Shown piece by piece: positions 26,815 through 36,088 of a stretch of 64,000 bases of DNA. A model generated the notes under the pieces. It did not search any database and had not been told where the DNA came from. It saw only the letters and a list, made by a program, of their open reading frames with translations. A program made the position numbers and the translations under genes. Source of the DNA: Melioribacteraceae bacterium (GTDB lineage: Bacteria; Bacteroidota; Ignavibacteria; Ignavibacteriales; Melioribacteraceae); assembly GCA_021739765.1 (NCBI GenBank), contig JAIPBD010000019.1:1-64000 (forward strand), given 5' to 3'. Position 1 is the stretch's first letter. Every line of letters begins with the position of its first letter.

Positions 26815-27906
26815 ATGAAAAAAGCCTTAATAACAGGTATAACCGGACAAGATGGCAGTTATTTGACCGAGATTCTACTCGAAAAAGGATATGAAGTTCA
26901 CGGAATTATCCGTAGAAGCAGCTCATTTAATACTCAAAGAATTGATCACCTCTACAGACAAAAAGAGGTTTTAAATCACAAGCTATATTTACATTACGGC
27001 GATGTGGTCGATACATCAAGCTTAAATCGTTTGCTTGAAAAAATCGAACCGGATGAAATTTATAATCTCGCCGCTCAATCTCACGTTAAAGTCTCGTTTG
27101 AAGTTCCCGATTATACAGCGCAAGTGGACGGATTAGGAACGCTCAGATTTTTGGACGCGATTCGAGAAACCGGACTTCGTCAGGTTAAATTTTATCAAGC
27201 TTCTACGAGTGAGCTGTTTGGTAAAGTGCAGGAAATTCCTCAAACCGAAAAAACGCCGTTTTATCCACGCTCCCCTTACGGTGTCGCAAAATTATATGGT
27301 TACTGGATTATTGTAAATTTCCGTGAAGCTTATAACATTTTTGCGTCGAACGGTATATTATTCAATCATGAATCTCCCAGAAGAGGCGAAACTTTTGTAA
27401 CCCGAAAAATTACTCGCGCCGTTTCAGATATTATGACTGGAAAACAACAAATGCTCGCCCTGGGAAATTTAAACTCGAAAAGGGATTGGGGTTATGCTCC
27501 TGAGTATTGTGAAGGAATGTGGAGAATATTACAACATGATACCGCTGAAGATTTCGTTCTTTCGACTAATGAAACTCATACAGTAAGAGAATTTGTTGAA
27601 AACTCTTTTAACCGTCTCGGCGTTGAAATCGATTGGGTTGGAGAACAAGAAAACGAAGTTGGTGTTGTAAAATCAGTAAATCTTGATGCCAACGAATTTA
27701 TATCTAACCTTAAAGATAAAGTGACCGCTCCAAAAGTTGGTGATAAATTGGTGAAAGTAAATCCTAAATATTACCGTCCGACAGAAGTTGAATTGCTTAT
27801 CGGGGATTACTCGAAAGCTAAAGAAAAACTTGGCTGGTCTCCCAAAACAACATTTAAGGATTTAGTGACAATTATGATTGAAGCGGATTTACAAGCCGCT
27901 TTATAA
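26815..27906 (+). CDS. gmd: GDP-mannose 4,6-dehydratase
   Basis: 363 residues. It has the short-chain dehydrogenase start [16 protein letters not shown], the typical [13 protein letters not shown] segment, [13 protein letters not shown], the STSELFGK Thr/Ser/Glu active-site region, [14 protein letters not shown] with the Tyr/Lys pair, and [17 protein letters not shown]. It converts GDP-mannose to GDP-4-keto-6-deoxymannose, the precursor used by the upstream synthase. Its stop lies one base from the stop of the convergent epimerase gene, with no terminator between them. Confidence 0.97.
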   Translation: MKKALITGITGQDGSYLTEILLEKGYEVHGIIRRSSSFNTQRIDHLYRQKEVLNHKLYLHYGDVVDTSSLNRLLEKIEPDEIYNLAAQSHVKVSFEVPDYTAQVDGLGTLRFLDAIRETGLRQVKFYQASTSELFGKVQEIPQTEKTPFYPRSPYGVAKLYGYWIIVNFREAYNIFASNGILFNHESPRRGETFVTRKITRAVSDIMTGKQQMLALGNLNSKRDWGYAPEYCEGMWRILQHDTAEDFVLSTNETHTVREFVENSFNRLGVEIDWVGEQENEVGVVKSVNLDANEFISNLKDKVTAPKVGDKLVKVNPKYYRPTEVELLIGDYSKAKEKLGWSPKTTFKDLVTIMIEADLQAAL

Positions 27907-27907
27907 A

Positions 27908-28819
27908 TCATTTCAATAAGTTCGCCAATGCGTTATCAACATTGGCGAACTTGTACTTAAATCCATTTTGAACCGCTTTTTCACCACTTACATTAACGCC
28001 CTTAATAACAGCGTTTGCGGCTTCCCCCATTATTAACTTTAAAACAAATTCCGGCACTTTAAAAATCGATGGCCTTTTAATCGTTTTGCCGAGACTTTTT
28101 GCAAAGTCGTTCATTGTAACACCCTTCGGTGCAACGGCGTTAAAAACTCCACTCAAATTCTTTTCAATTGCATAAATGAAAAGCTCCGAAAGATCATCAA
28201 TGTGAATCCACGGAAACCACTGATTTCCCGATCCGATCGGACCTCCGACAAAAAACCGGAACGGTGGAAGCATTTTCGCCAGAGCTCCTCCGTTTTTGTC
28301 GATCACAATTCCGATTCGAATAATTGTCCTGACTATTTCTTCCTGCTCTAAATCTTCTGAAGAATTCTCCCAACTTTCAACAACATCCGCAAGAAATCCT
28401 TCACCCTTTCTTGAACTTTCATCTACCGCTTGCTGACGTTCATATCCATAAAATCCTATTGCAGACGCGCTTATAAATTGTTTTGGTTTTGACGAGGATT
28501 TTTTAATTTCATCAACTAATGATTTGGTGCTAACAGTTCTACTTTTCAATATTCTTTTTTTGTATGACTCACTCCATCTTTTATCAACAACTCCTTCGCC
28601 CGCCAAATTAATAATAACATCTGAACCGCCAATCGCGTTTTTCCATTTTCCGTCATCTGAACCCAACGGATTCCATTCATAATAATCATCAGCATCAACA
28701 ATGGTTTTCGCTTTTTCCGGATTTCGTGAAAAGACTATTACTTCATGCCTATTTCTCTTCAGTTTTTCCGATATTTTTCCGCCGATTAATCCGGTTGCGC
28801 CGGTAACAATAACTTTCAT
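27908..28819 (-). CDS. TIGR01777-type NAD(P)-dependent epimerase
   Basis: 303 residues. The Rossmann motif VTGATGLIGGKI opens the protein. Family marks include the substrate loop NLAGEGVVDKRWSESYKKRILKSR, SASAIGFYG, an FRFFVGGPIGSGNQWFPWIHIDDL segment and FNAVAPKGVTMNDFAKSLG. These are typical of the YfcH/SDR39U1 group, whose physiological substrate is unknown. It is convergent with gmd and separated by one base. It has its own promoter region upstream of 28819. Confidence 0.92.
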   Translation of the reverse strand: MKVIVTGATGLIGGKISEKLKRNRHEVIVFSRNPEKAKTIVDADDYYEWNPLGSDDGKWKNAIGGSDVIINLAGEGVVDKRWSESYKKRILKSRTVSTKSLVDEIKKSSSKPKQFISASAIGFYGYERQQAVDESSRKGEGFLADVVESWENSSEDLEQEEIVRTIIRIGIVIDKNGGALAKMLPPFRFFVGGPIGSGNQWFPWIHIDDLSELFIYAIEKNLSGVFNAVAPKGVTMNDFAKSLGKTIKRPSIFKVPEFVLKLIMGEAANAVIKGVNVSGEKAVQNGFKYKFANVDNALANLLK

Positions 28820-28987
28820 ACTTTCTCTTTTTTAAGATGGAACAATTTGTCGTGTAACAGAGTTCATCGCATTTTCAATCCTGATGCAAAATAACCCAAA
28901 CAAAAAATTACTGCAAAGAATAAGATATTATTAATATTTTAGTCAGTCGCTCCAAAACGACAATTTTTTAACAATGCGAGGTGCAAA

Positions 28988-29386
28988 ATGAAAAAGCTTC
29001 TTTTGTCCGTTCTCGCCATTACAGTCTCCTGGCAAATCTTAGATTATCTTCTCCACGGCGTATTGCTTTCTTCGGCATACGAAGAAACATCAAGCCTTTG
29101 GAGACCAATGGAAGAAATGAGCATGGGAATGATGGTGCTTATTTCAATCCTGGTTTCCGGCTCGTTTTCATATATTTATTATAAGTTTGTAAATAATAAA
29201 AACTTGAAAACGGCACTAATGTATTCCCTTGTTTACGGATTCGGGGCGGGCGTTTCATTCGGTTACGGATCTTATATGGTTATGCCGATACCATACTACA
29301 TGGCGCTTACATGGTTCCTCGGCACTATTGTGGAAGCGTTAGTCGCCGGAGTAATTGTTGGATATCTGATAACCGATTCGGAATAA
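28988..29386 (+). CDS. Integral membrane protein, 132 aa, unknown
   Basis: Four membrane segments are visible: about residues 5-28 (LLSVLAITVSWQILDYLLHGVLL), 48-68 (MGMMVLISILVSGSFSYIYY), 77-97 and 105-128 (ALTWFLGTIVEALVAGVIVGYLI). There is no signal peptide beyond the first helix. The His in 'DYLLHGVLL' is conspicuous. The topology recalls small DUF-type permease-like proteins, but I recognise no family. It stands alone between the epimerase and methyltransferase genes; the ATG follows GAGGTG about seven bases upstream. Confidence 0.7.
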   Translation: MKKLLLSVLAITVSWQILDYLLHGVLLSSAYEETSSLWRPMEEMSMGMMVLISILVSGSFSYIYYKFVNNKNLKTALMYSLVYGFGAGVSFGYGSYMVMPIPYYMALTWFLGTIVEALVAGVIVGYLITDSE

Positions 29387-29444
29387 CTCTTCTTCCACCC
29401 GGGTGTTTATATTCGGGTGGAATATATTTGCACCATTCTAAAAC

Positions 29445-29475
29445 TTTGCTAAGTTCTTTCCATATTCTATTTTTG
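29445..29475 (+). promoter_or_regulatory. Bacteroidota-type promoter, methyltransferase operon
   Basis: TTTG at 29445-29448 and TATTTTTG at 29468-29475 are separated by 19 bases. This matches the TTTG / TAnnTTTG consensus of Bacteroidota housekeeping sigma factors. The expected transcript start is near 29481, about 18 bases before the TTG start codon. Confidence 0.6.
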
Positions 29476-29498
29476 TTTTTCTATTTAGGAAATACTCA

Positions 29499-30296
29499 TT
29501 GGCAGAAAATTTCTACAGGCACGCAAAAGCATACGATATCGCCTTCTCCGACCGCGAATATAAAATTGAGTGTGATTTTTTGGAGTGGGCTTTTCAAAAT
29601 CATGGACGTCTCGATTTGAAATTGAACGAGAAGAATTTTTTGGAACTTGGCGCCGGACCAGCTCAGCATGCGCGCGAAATGGCAAAACGCGGTTGGAATT
29701 CTACAGCTCTTGATCTTTCACCCGATATGCTTAAATATGCGGATGATGAGAGCAGAAAAGAGGGCTTGGTCCTCAATTGTGTGGTTGCTGATATGTCAGA
29801 GTTTAAATTAAATACCAAGTTTCAGCTTGCAGCCACTTTGATGGAAAGCATCTCGCACCTTGTAACAAACGAACAAATCATTTCACATTTTAAATCGGTT
29901 GCCGAATCGCTTATCCAAGGCGGCGTTTATGTTATTGAAGCAACACATCCAATGTTTTTCTTCCCGGACAATGAGCCGAACACCTGGCATTCGAAAAACG
30001 AAGAAATGGAGGTCGAAGTTACATTCGGCAATCCGGATGACTTTTACGATTCTATCACTCAGCAGTGGACAACCTCAACAATCATCAAAATAAAAGATGG
30101 CGATAAAAGCTGGGAAACTTATGAAACTAAAAGCCAGATAAGGTGGTATTTAGCTCAGGAAATGAAAGCATTAATCGAACTTTCGGGCGATTTCGAGTTA
30201 TGCTATTTTTATGGCAGTTTATATTCTTTGCCACCGCAAAACTTTGACCACAGTGAAAAATCTGATGCTATGGTAATTGTACTTAAAAAGAAATAA
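29499..30296 (+). CDS. Class I SAM-dependent methyltransferase
   Basis: 265 residues from TTG 29499, with AGGAAA eight bases upstream. The SAM-binding motif I is FLELGAGPAQHAREMAKRG (residues ~46-64), followed by the acidic residue in ALDLSPDMLKYA and motif III-like VADMSEFKL. A substrate-specific insert follows with EATHPMFFFPDNEPNTWH. The target cannot be read from the sequence. The gene is 12 bases upstream of a DUF5686 outer-membrane gene; co-transcription is likely but the biochemical link is unclear. Confidence 0.85.
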   Translation: MAENFYRHAKAYDIAFSDREYKIECDFLEWAFQNHGRLDLKLNEKNFLELGAGPAQHAREMAKRGWNSTALDLSPDMLKYADDESRKEGLVLNCVVADMSEFKLNTKFQLAATLMESISHLVTNEQIISHFKSVAESLIQGGVYVIEATHPMFFFPDNEPNTWHSKNEEMEVEVTFGNPDDFYDSITQQWTTSTIIKIKDGDKSWETYETKSQIRWYLAQEMKALIELSGDFELCYFYGSLYSLPPQNFDHSEKSDAMVIVLKKK

Positions 30297-30308
30297 CCCG
30301 GGGGAACA

Positions 30309-32714
30309 TTGAAATATTTCTTGAACTTAATTTTAATCCTAAACGTTTCGTTATCCGCTCAGCAGTTTCAAATAAAAGGAATTGTTTCGGATAACAAATC
30401 CGGCGAGGTTCTACGATTTGCGAACATACTCGTTTTAGGCGAAGCGACCGGAACAACGTCAAACGTTGAAGGAAATTATCAAATTTACTTACCGAAGGGG
30501 AAGCATTCTCTCATTTTTTCCTTTATCGGATATGTAAGCGATACACTTTCTATTAATTTAACAGACCATATAGCCTACAACGCAAAGCTAAAGCCTGTTT
30601 CGCTTGAGCTTCCGGAGGTAACGGTATTGCCTGGAGAAAATCCCGCGTTGGAAATTATTCGCCGTGCTATTGATTATAAAAATGTAAGGCTAAGCAAGCT
30701 TGATTCTTATGTATTTAAAGCTTACACAAAAGGACTTGTAAAAACCACCGAAGATTTTTCTTCGGACGATAACAACGTAACCGTTGGACTTGGAGTTGAC
30801 GATTCAACTCAGCTTAAAATTACCGGAATAATTGAAAATGAAAGCCGTGGGTATTTTAAAAAGCCGGATCAATACAAAGATGAAATTATTGCTCGAAAAC
30901 AAACTTCCAACACTCCGTCTTCGATTAATGTATTAACCGGAGGACGATTGATTCAAGATTTTTACTCGGACGAAATCGAATTTTTCGGCAGGGAACAAGT
31001 CGGACCCGTTTCCGAAAACGCGTTGGATTATTACTTCTTTTTGTTGAAAGACACTCTTCAGCTTGATAAACAAAATGTATTCAAAATACATTTTGAGCCA
31101 TACGATAATTCCGATCCGGGTTTCGTTGGAGATGTTTATATCGCGGACGAAACTTTTGCCATGCTAAAACTTGATGTAGGTTTGAATGACGCCGCAAATA
31201 TTGGTGGAATATTTAACGAGATAAACATTTTTCAACAGTTTGTTCCTTTCGAACAAGATGTTTATATGCCGGTAGATTATAGAATACTTGTTGAAGGAAA
31301 TTTCCTCGGGATTGCAAAGTTTGGTTTTGAGTTAAATTCGATATTCTACAACTATGATATAAATTATTCGATTCTTGATGATTTTTTCGACTACGCGATT
31401 GTAACGGTTCATCCTGATGCCGATTTAAAGGATTCCACTTACTGGAGCAATGTTCAATCAATACCAAGCTCACTCGATGAAGTTGAAGCTTACAAAAGAA
31501 TCGACAGCATCGAGTCAGTCGAAAAATCATTTTGGGATAGAAATTCTATTCTGTCTCCGACACTTTCTTTCAATAAAAACTTAAGCACCAGCGGCTTAAC
31601 GGGAATTTATCATTTTAACAGAGTTGAAGGAAACGCTTTAGATTTTGGCTTTTACCTCCGCGATCTTTTTAATAAACGGTTTCGCTCCGATTTGGATTTT
31701 TCCTATGGATTTGCCGACGAAAAGTTTAAAGCCGATTTTTCCGGACGTTATCGTTTTGGAGATTACCGCACGGGATATATCAATTTAGACGCTTTTGATA
31801 AAACAGAAATTTTATTTAAAGAATCGGACAATTACAACAATTTGACCTCAACGCTAACAAATCTTTTCGGGAAATACGACTTCAGGGATTACTACTATTC
31901 TAAAGGATTTTCGGTTAATGTCGGCGGATACATTTTGCCGTTCCTTTCAGTCGGAGCAGGATTTGTAAACCGAACCGACAACTCCGCAAGTGTAAATACT
32001 GATTTTTCCTTTTTTTACCGGGATGAATTGTTCGATATCAATCCACCGATTTACGAATCCAAAATCAACGGAATAACTGCGGAGTTTACTTTAGATTTTA
32101 GGAAATATGTAGAAGATGGATATTTTAGAAGGAAGGTGACAAGCCGTAAACCAACATTTATTTTGAGAGGGAATTTGATGCATAGTTCAAAAGACTTTGC
32201 CAGCGATCTCACATTTACAAAATATGAATTTAATATTTCGGGGTTTGTTCCATCAATTAAAAGCACACAATTGGATGTATTGGCAAAAATAATTAAAACC
32301 GACGGCGCTATTCCTTATCAAATGATGTACGCGCTTCCGGGAAATATTTCGGGTGGTTCAAAAAATTCCAGCTTTCGAACGCTTGAAATCGGCGACCATT
32401 TCGGCGATGAAATTTATCAATTAAACTTAAGTTATAATTTTCGCGATGAATTTTTTAGATTTCTCGGAGTTCCATATTTGGAAGATTCCGAAATTTATAT
32501 TGGCGTTCATTACAATTCAGCGATAACAAAAGTATCCGAAAAATCTTCTGCTATTCAACCGATTTCATCAATATTATTTGAAAAAACACCGTTTCAAGAA
32601 CTTGGGTTTTCGCTCGGCCATCCTCTATTCCCTTTAACCTTGGAATTTACATGGAAACTGAACTATTTTGGAAAAAACAATTTTGTAGTTAGTGTAAACT
32701 CGTTTGCTTTATAA
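30309..32714 (+). CDS. DUF5686 outer-membrane protein with carboxypeptidase-regulatory domain
   Basis: 801 residues from a TTG start, preceded by GGGGGA. A signal peptide (LNLILILNVSLSAQ) is followed by a carboxypeptidase D regulatory-like beta-sandwich at ~20-105 (IKGIVSDNKSGEVLRFANI, then FIGYVSDTL). A long DUF5686/YicC-type region then makes up the rest, with alternating strands and the frequent aromatic residues of a TonB-receptor-like barrel. There is no plug motif, and the chain ends in NSFAL rather than an aromatic residue. Such proteins are common, uncharacterised outer-membrane proteins in Bacteroidota. It is followed after 12 bases by the GH13 gene. Confidence 0.85.
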   Translation: MKYFLNLILILNVSLSAQQFQIKGIVSDNKSGEVLRFANILVLGEATGTTSNVEGNYQIYLPKGKHSLIFSFIGYVSDTLSINLTDHIAYNAKLKPVSLELPEVTVLPGENPALEIIRRAIDYKNVRLSKLDSYVFKAYTKGLVKTTEDFSSDDNNVTVGLGVDDSTQLKITGIIENESRGYFKKPDQYKDEIIARKQTSNTPSSINVLTGGRLIQDFYSDEIEFFGREQVGPVSENALDYYFFLLKDTLQLDKQNVFKIHFEPYDNSDPGFVGDVYIADETFAMLKLDVGLNDAANIGGIFNEINIFQQFVPFEQDVYMPVDYRILVEGNFLGIAKFGFELNSIFYNYDINYSILDDFFDYAIVTVHPDADLKDSTYWSNVQSIPSSLDEVEAYKRIDSIESVEKSFWDRNSILSPTLSFNKNLSTSGLTGIYHFNRVEGNALDFGFYLRDLFNKRFRSDLDFSYGFADEKFKADFSGRYRFGDYRTGYINLDAFDKTEILFKESDNYNNLTSTLTNLFGKYDFRDYYYSKGFSVNVGGYILPFLSVGAGFVNRTDNSASVNTDFSFFYRDELFDINPPIYESKINGITAEFTLDFRKYVEDGYFRRKVTSRKPTFILRGNLMHSSKDFASDLTFTKYEFNISGFVPSIKSTQLDVLAKIIKTDGAIPYQMMYALPGNISGGSKNSSFRTLEIGDHFGDEIYQLNLSYNFRDEFFRFLGVPYLEDSEIYIGVHYNSAITKVSEKSSAIQPISSILFEKTPFQELGFSLGHPLFPLTLEFTWKLNYFGKNNFVVSVNSFAL

Positions 32715-32726
32715 AGGACTTCAACA

Positions 32727-34550
32727 ATGAAACTTTTGTGTAAATTCATTCTTTTTTCAATTCTAACAATTTCATTAAATGCTCAGAGTTTAAATATTAG
32801 CCGTATCGAGCCACCAAATTGGTGGGTTGGAATGAAAACCAGCACTATTCAATTGATGGTTTATGGTGAAAACTTAAACGATGTGGAGGTGATCCCAAAC
32901 GATGGGATTGAGGTTTTGAAGGTTCACAAAATCGAGAATCCGTCTTATGCCTTTGTTGATATTAAAATTGACAATGATGCGAAACCGGGTGATTATACTT
33001 TAACTTTTAGGAAAAACGGGCACCAAATAGAATACAGCTATAAATTGAATGCGCGCTCCGACGATCCTTTGCGTTATCAAGGCTTTGACAACTCCGACGC
33101 GATTTATCTTTTAATGCCCGATCGATTCGCAAACGGTGATGTTGAAAACGATTCCATTGACGGATATTACGATTCGATGCAGCACATTGAATTTCAAAAA
33201 CGATACGGTGGCGATCTTCAGGGAGTAATCAACAACTTAAACTATATCAAAGAACTTGGTTTTACAACAATTTGGCTTAATCCGGTTTTTGAGAATAATA
33301 CTTTCCGAAGCTACCACGGTTATAACGGAACAGATTTTTACAAAGTTGATCCAAGGCTTGGTACAATTGAAAAATATACTGAGTTGATTGAGAAAGCTCA
33401 TAAAATGGGATTAAAAATCATTTTCGATCATGTCGCCAATCATTTTTCTAACGACCACGAGTGGTTTAATAATCTTCCCGTTAAAGAGTGGATTAACGGA
33501 ACGCCGGAGAAGTTTCCAGCCGCGAATCATAACAAAATGGCTTTTACCGATCCACACACGGACAGCTCAACAATCAACCATGTTATCAAAGGTTGGTTTG
33601 TAGACTATATGGCCGACTTCAATCAGCGTAACCCATTTGTCGCGAATTATATTATTCAAAATACAATTTGGTGGATTGAAACCACCGGATTTAATGGAAT
33701 TCGTGAAGACACCTATCCGTATTGTGACCAAGATTTTATGGCCCGTTGGGCAAAAACAATTTTGGACGAATATCCGTCCTTCAATATTGTTGGCGAAGTT
33801 TGGACCGGAGAACCGGCCTTTCTTTCCGGCTATCAGAAAAACAATCCTTTGACTCAAAATGAAACCCACCTGCCTTCAGTAACCGATTTTGCCCTGCGTG
33901 ATTTTTTTGTACATGCCGTTCAAGGACAGGAAGGATTTTACAAGCTGTTCAATATTTTCGCCAAGGATTTTCTCTATTCCAATCCGGATATGCTGTTGAC
34001 TTTTGCCGACAACCACGATGTTGGGAGAATTCTCTATTACGCGAAAGGAAATCTTGATTTGGCTAAAATGGTTTATACAATTTTATTTACATCGCGCGGA
34101 ATTCCATCGGTTCTATACGCGTCGGAACTTGGAGTTGTTTCGAATGAAGATCACGGGCAATTGCGTGTTACGATGCCCGGAGGATTTCCGAATGATAAAA
34201 GAAATGCTTTTGAAGAATCCGGCAGAACGGATTACGAAAAGGAAATTTTTAATTATTTGAGAACTCTGCTCCATCTGAGAAAAGATTTCCCCGCGCTTGC
34301 GACAGGAAAAATGACACACTTTCCGCCGAAAAATGAAACGTATTTTTATTTCAAATCCAACGGCGATCAAACACTGCTTGTTGTATTGAACGGAAACCCG
34401 GAAGAAAAAACAATATCGTTTGAAGAACAATCCACGTTTGTGAATGAAAACTCAGAACTAATAGATCTGTTCACGAATGAAAAATCAACGTTGAACGGAC
34501 TTGAGTTAACTATTCCCCCAATAACCTGGAAAGTGTATTTAATTCAATAA
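32727..34550 (+). CDS. GH13 alpha-glucan hydrolase (neopullulanase/cyclomaltodextrinase-like)
   Basis: 607 residues with a signal peptide (CKFILFSILTISLNAQ). An N-terminal Ig-like domain (~20-115, RIEPPNWWVGMK) is typical of cyclomaltodextrinases and SusA. The catalytic barrel shows DRFANGD (~131), HGYNGTDFYKVD (~197), IIFDHVANH (~232), GIREDTYPY with the nucleophile Asp (~328), IVGEVWTG with the acid/base Glu (~356) and FADNHDVGR with the third Asp (~427). All catalytic residues are therefore present. It should cleave alpha-1,4 links in maltooligosaccharides, cyclodextrins or pullulan in the periplasm. AAAGGA precedes the ATG. No susC/susD or maltose genes are adjacent. Confidence 0.94.
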   Translation: MKLLCKFILFSILTISLNAQSLNISRIEPPNWWVGMKTSTIQLMVYGENLNDVEVIPNDGIEVLKVHKIENPSYAFVDIKIDNDAKPGDYTLTFRKNGHQIEYSYKLNARSDDPLRYQGFDNSDAIYLLMPDRFANGDVENDSIDGYYDSMQHIEFQKRYGGDLQGVINNLNYIKELGFTTIWLNPVFENNTFRSYHGYNGTDFYKVDPRLGTIEKYTELIEKAHKMGLKIIFDHVANHFSNDHEWFNNLPVKEWINGTPEKFPAANHNKMAFTDPHTDSSTINHVIKGWFVDYMADFNQRNPFVANYIIQNTIWWIETTGFNGIREDTYPYCDQDFMARWAKTILDEYPSFNIVGEVWTGEPAFLSGYQKNNPLTQNETHLPSVTDFALRDFFVHAVQGQEGFYKLFNIFAKDFLYSNPDMLLTFADNHDVGRILYYAKGNLDLAKMVYTILFTSRGIPSVLYASELGVVSNEDHGQLRVTMPGGFPNDKRNAFEESGRTDYEKEIFNYLRTLLHLRKDFPALATGKMTHFPPKNETYFYFKSNGDQTLLVVLNGNPEEKTISFEEQSTFVNENSELIDLFTNEKSTLNGLELTIPPITWKVYLIQ

Positions 34551-34598
34551 ACTTTTTTTTCTTGGCTATCCGAGCTTTCAAATTGCATAAAGAAGTTT

Positions 34599-34648
34599 AG
34601 CTTACGAATTAATCGGATTCGATTCTTTTTTATCCGATTTCGTAAGCT
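34599..34648. repeat. Long inverted repeat between GH13 and SCO genes
   Basis: AGCTTACGA (34599-34607) pairs with TCGTAAGCT (34640-34648). After a small bulge, AATCGGAT (34611-34618) pairs with ATCCGATT (34632-34639). The loop contains a T-run but no T-run follows the stem, so it is not an ordinary terminator in the plus direction. It lies 49 bases past the GH13 stop and about 56 bases before the SCO start. Confidence 0.65.
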
Positions 34649-34704
34649 CGAATCTATTTCATAAGTTTTTACATCTAATTTTATTCAGTTTATTAAAGCC
34701 AAAC

Positions 34705-35307
34705 ATGAAAATCAAACAGACAGTCAAATATTTATCACTCACACTTATCGCAGCCGCTTTTATTTCATGCGGAAATGAATTACCCATTGAGGATGATATC
34801 AAAGGATTAAACATTTCTCTCATTAATCAAGACAGCGTCTCCGTTATTTTCCCCGAAAAATATCTCGGGAAACCCTTGATCGCCGGATATATTTTTACGA
34901 ATTGTCCCGATATTTGTCCGCTCACAACAAACAACATTCGATTAATTAGAGATCGCGCGGAAAAAGAAGGCATCGAAGATGTTAATTATTTGGCCATCAG
35001 TTTCGACCCCGAAGTTGACAAGCCCAATGTTTTAAAGGCTTACGCTGAAATCCGAAATCTCGATCTTTCCAATTGGGATTTGCTCACCGGAGAAAAAACC
35101 GTTATCGATTCATTAATGAAAAGACTTGGAATCTTCTACGTTCCAAGCGATACGACTCAAATGCCCGACGGAACCGAGAAAGTTTATTTTGTTCATACGG
35201 ATAGGATTTCCCTTTTTGACGCGCAAGGAAGACTGCGGAATTATTACAAAGGGAGCAACACAAACATCGAACAAGTTATTACGGATTTGAAAACTCTAAC
35301 AAATTAA
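34705..35307 (+). CDS. SCO1/SenC copper chaperone lipoprotein
   Basis: 200 residues. A lipoprotein signal ends at Cys22 (AAFISC). The thioredoxin-like fold carries the copper-binding CxxxC as FTNCPDICP (Cys67, Cys71) and the third ligand His164 (VYFVHTDR). The protein delivers or reduces copper for the CuA centre of cytochrome c oxidase on the periplasmic side. It is 11 bases upstream of a PCuAC gene, the classical CuA assembly partner. No oxidase genes lie in the window. The length is normal for the family. Confidence 0.93.
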   Translation: MKIKQTVKYLSLTLIAAAFISCGNELPIEDDIKGLNISLINQDSVSVIFPEKYLGKPLIAGYIFTNCPDICPLTTNNIRLIRDRAEKEGIEDVNYLAISFDPEVDKPNVLKAYAEIRNLDLSNWDLLTGEKTVIDSLMKRLGIFYVPSDTTQMPDGTEKVYFVHTDRISLFDAQGRLRNYYKGSNTNIEQVITDLKTLTN

Positions 35308-35318
35308 CGGATATAAAG

Positions 35319-35792
35319 ATGAAAAAAATCGCATCAGCTATTATTTTAATCTTAATGGTTTTTACTGCTTGCCAAAAATCGGAAGACGGGCCGGCAAAGA
35401 AGAGCGCTGAAACCAAAAGTACAATCGAAATTAACTCCCCTTGGATTAGGGCCGCGGCGAAAAATATGAACACCGCGTTGTTTTTTGAAATAGCAAATAA
35501 CACCGAAAACGAAATTGCACTTGTAAAAGTTGAGTCAGAGATATCTAAAGTTGTGGAAGTTCACGAAACTTTCGAAAAGGGCGAAGATATGATGGGAATG
35601 CGACAAGTTGATGAGGTGACTATTCCGGCGAACGGATCACGCCTTTTCAAACCGATGAGTTTTCATGTGATGTTAATTGGGCTAAACCAGGATGTAAAAG
35701 AAGGTGAAACGTATTCAGCGAATTTGTTCTTTGATAACGGATCTCAAATTGCAATCTCAGCTCCGGTTAAGGTTTTTGAGATGAAGAAGTAG
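35319..35792 (+). CDS. PCu(A)C-type copper chaperone lipoprotein
   Basis: 157 residues. The lipobox ends at Cys18 (MVFTAC). The copper-binding arrangement of the family is visible: His82 in EVHETFE, Met94 in MMGMRQV, then His116 and Met118 in SFHVMLIG; the spacing between Met94 and His116 is the expected 21 residues. KPMSFHVMLIGL is a conserved family block. It carries Cu(I) in the periplasm and works with SCO proteins in CuA assembly. The two genes form one operon. Confidence 0.93.
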   Translation: MKKIASAIILILMVFTACQKSEDGPAKKSAETKSTIEINSPWIRAAAKNMNTALFFEIANNTENEIALVKVESEISKVVEVHETFEKGEDMMGMRQVDEVTIPANGSRLFKPMSFHVMLIGLNQDVKEGETYSANLFFDNGSQIAISAPVKVFEMKK

Positions 35793-36088
35793 CGTTCTTT
35801 TGGCGATAAAGGAATTTAAATCGAAGTGAGGAATTCTACGCTTCAAACTATATCTGATAATTAGGCGCGGATTTTATACACACTTCCTCTGACCGATTTG
35901 CAAAATTAATACGGTCTGATTCTCTAAAATCATATAGATTATCCTAAAATCGCCTATATGAAATATTCTCAATAAATGGAGCTAAATAATATATTCAACC
36001 CTTTGGACGGGCGTACCGACTGGTCTTAATTTATCATGAGGGTTTTTATGCGTTGTTGGTTTTATTATCCGCGTAATGTACAGTTGAT
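35793..36088. other. Intergenic stretch between convergent genes
   Basis: 296 bases between the stop of the PCuAC gene and the stop of the AbiE toxin gene. I see no gene, no clear terminator and no repeat that I can support. Confidence 0.4.
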
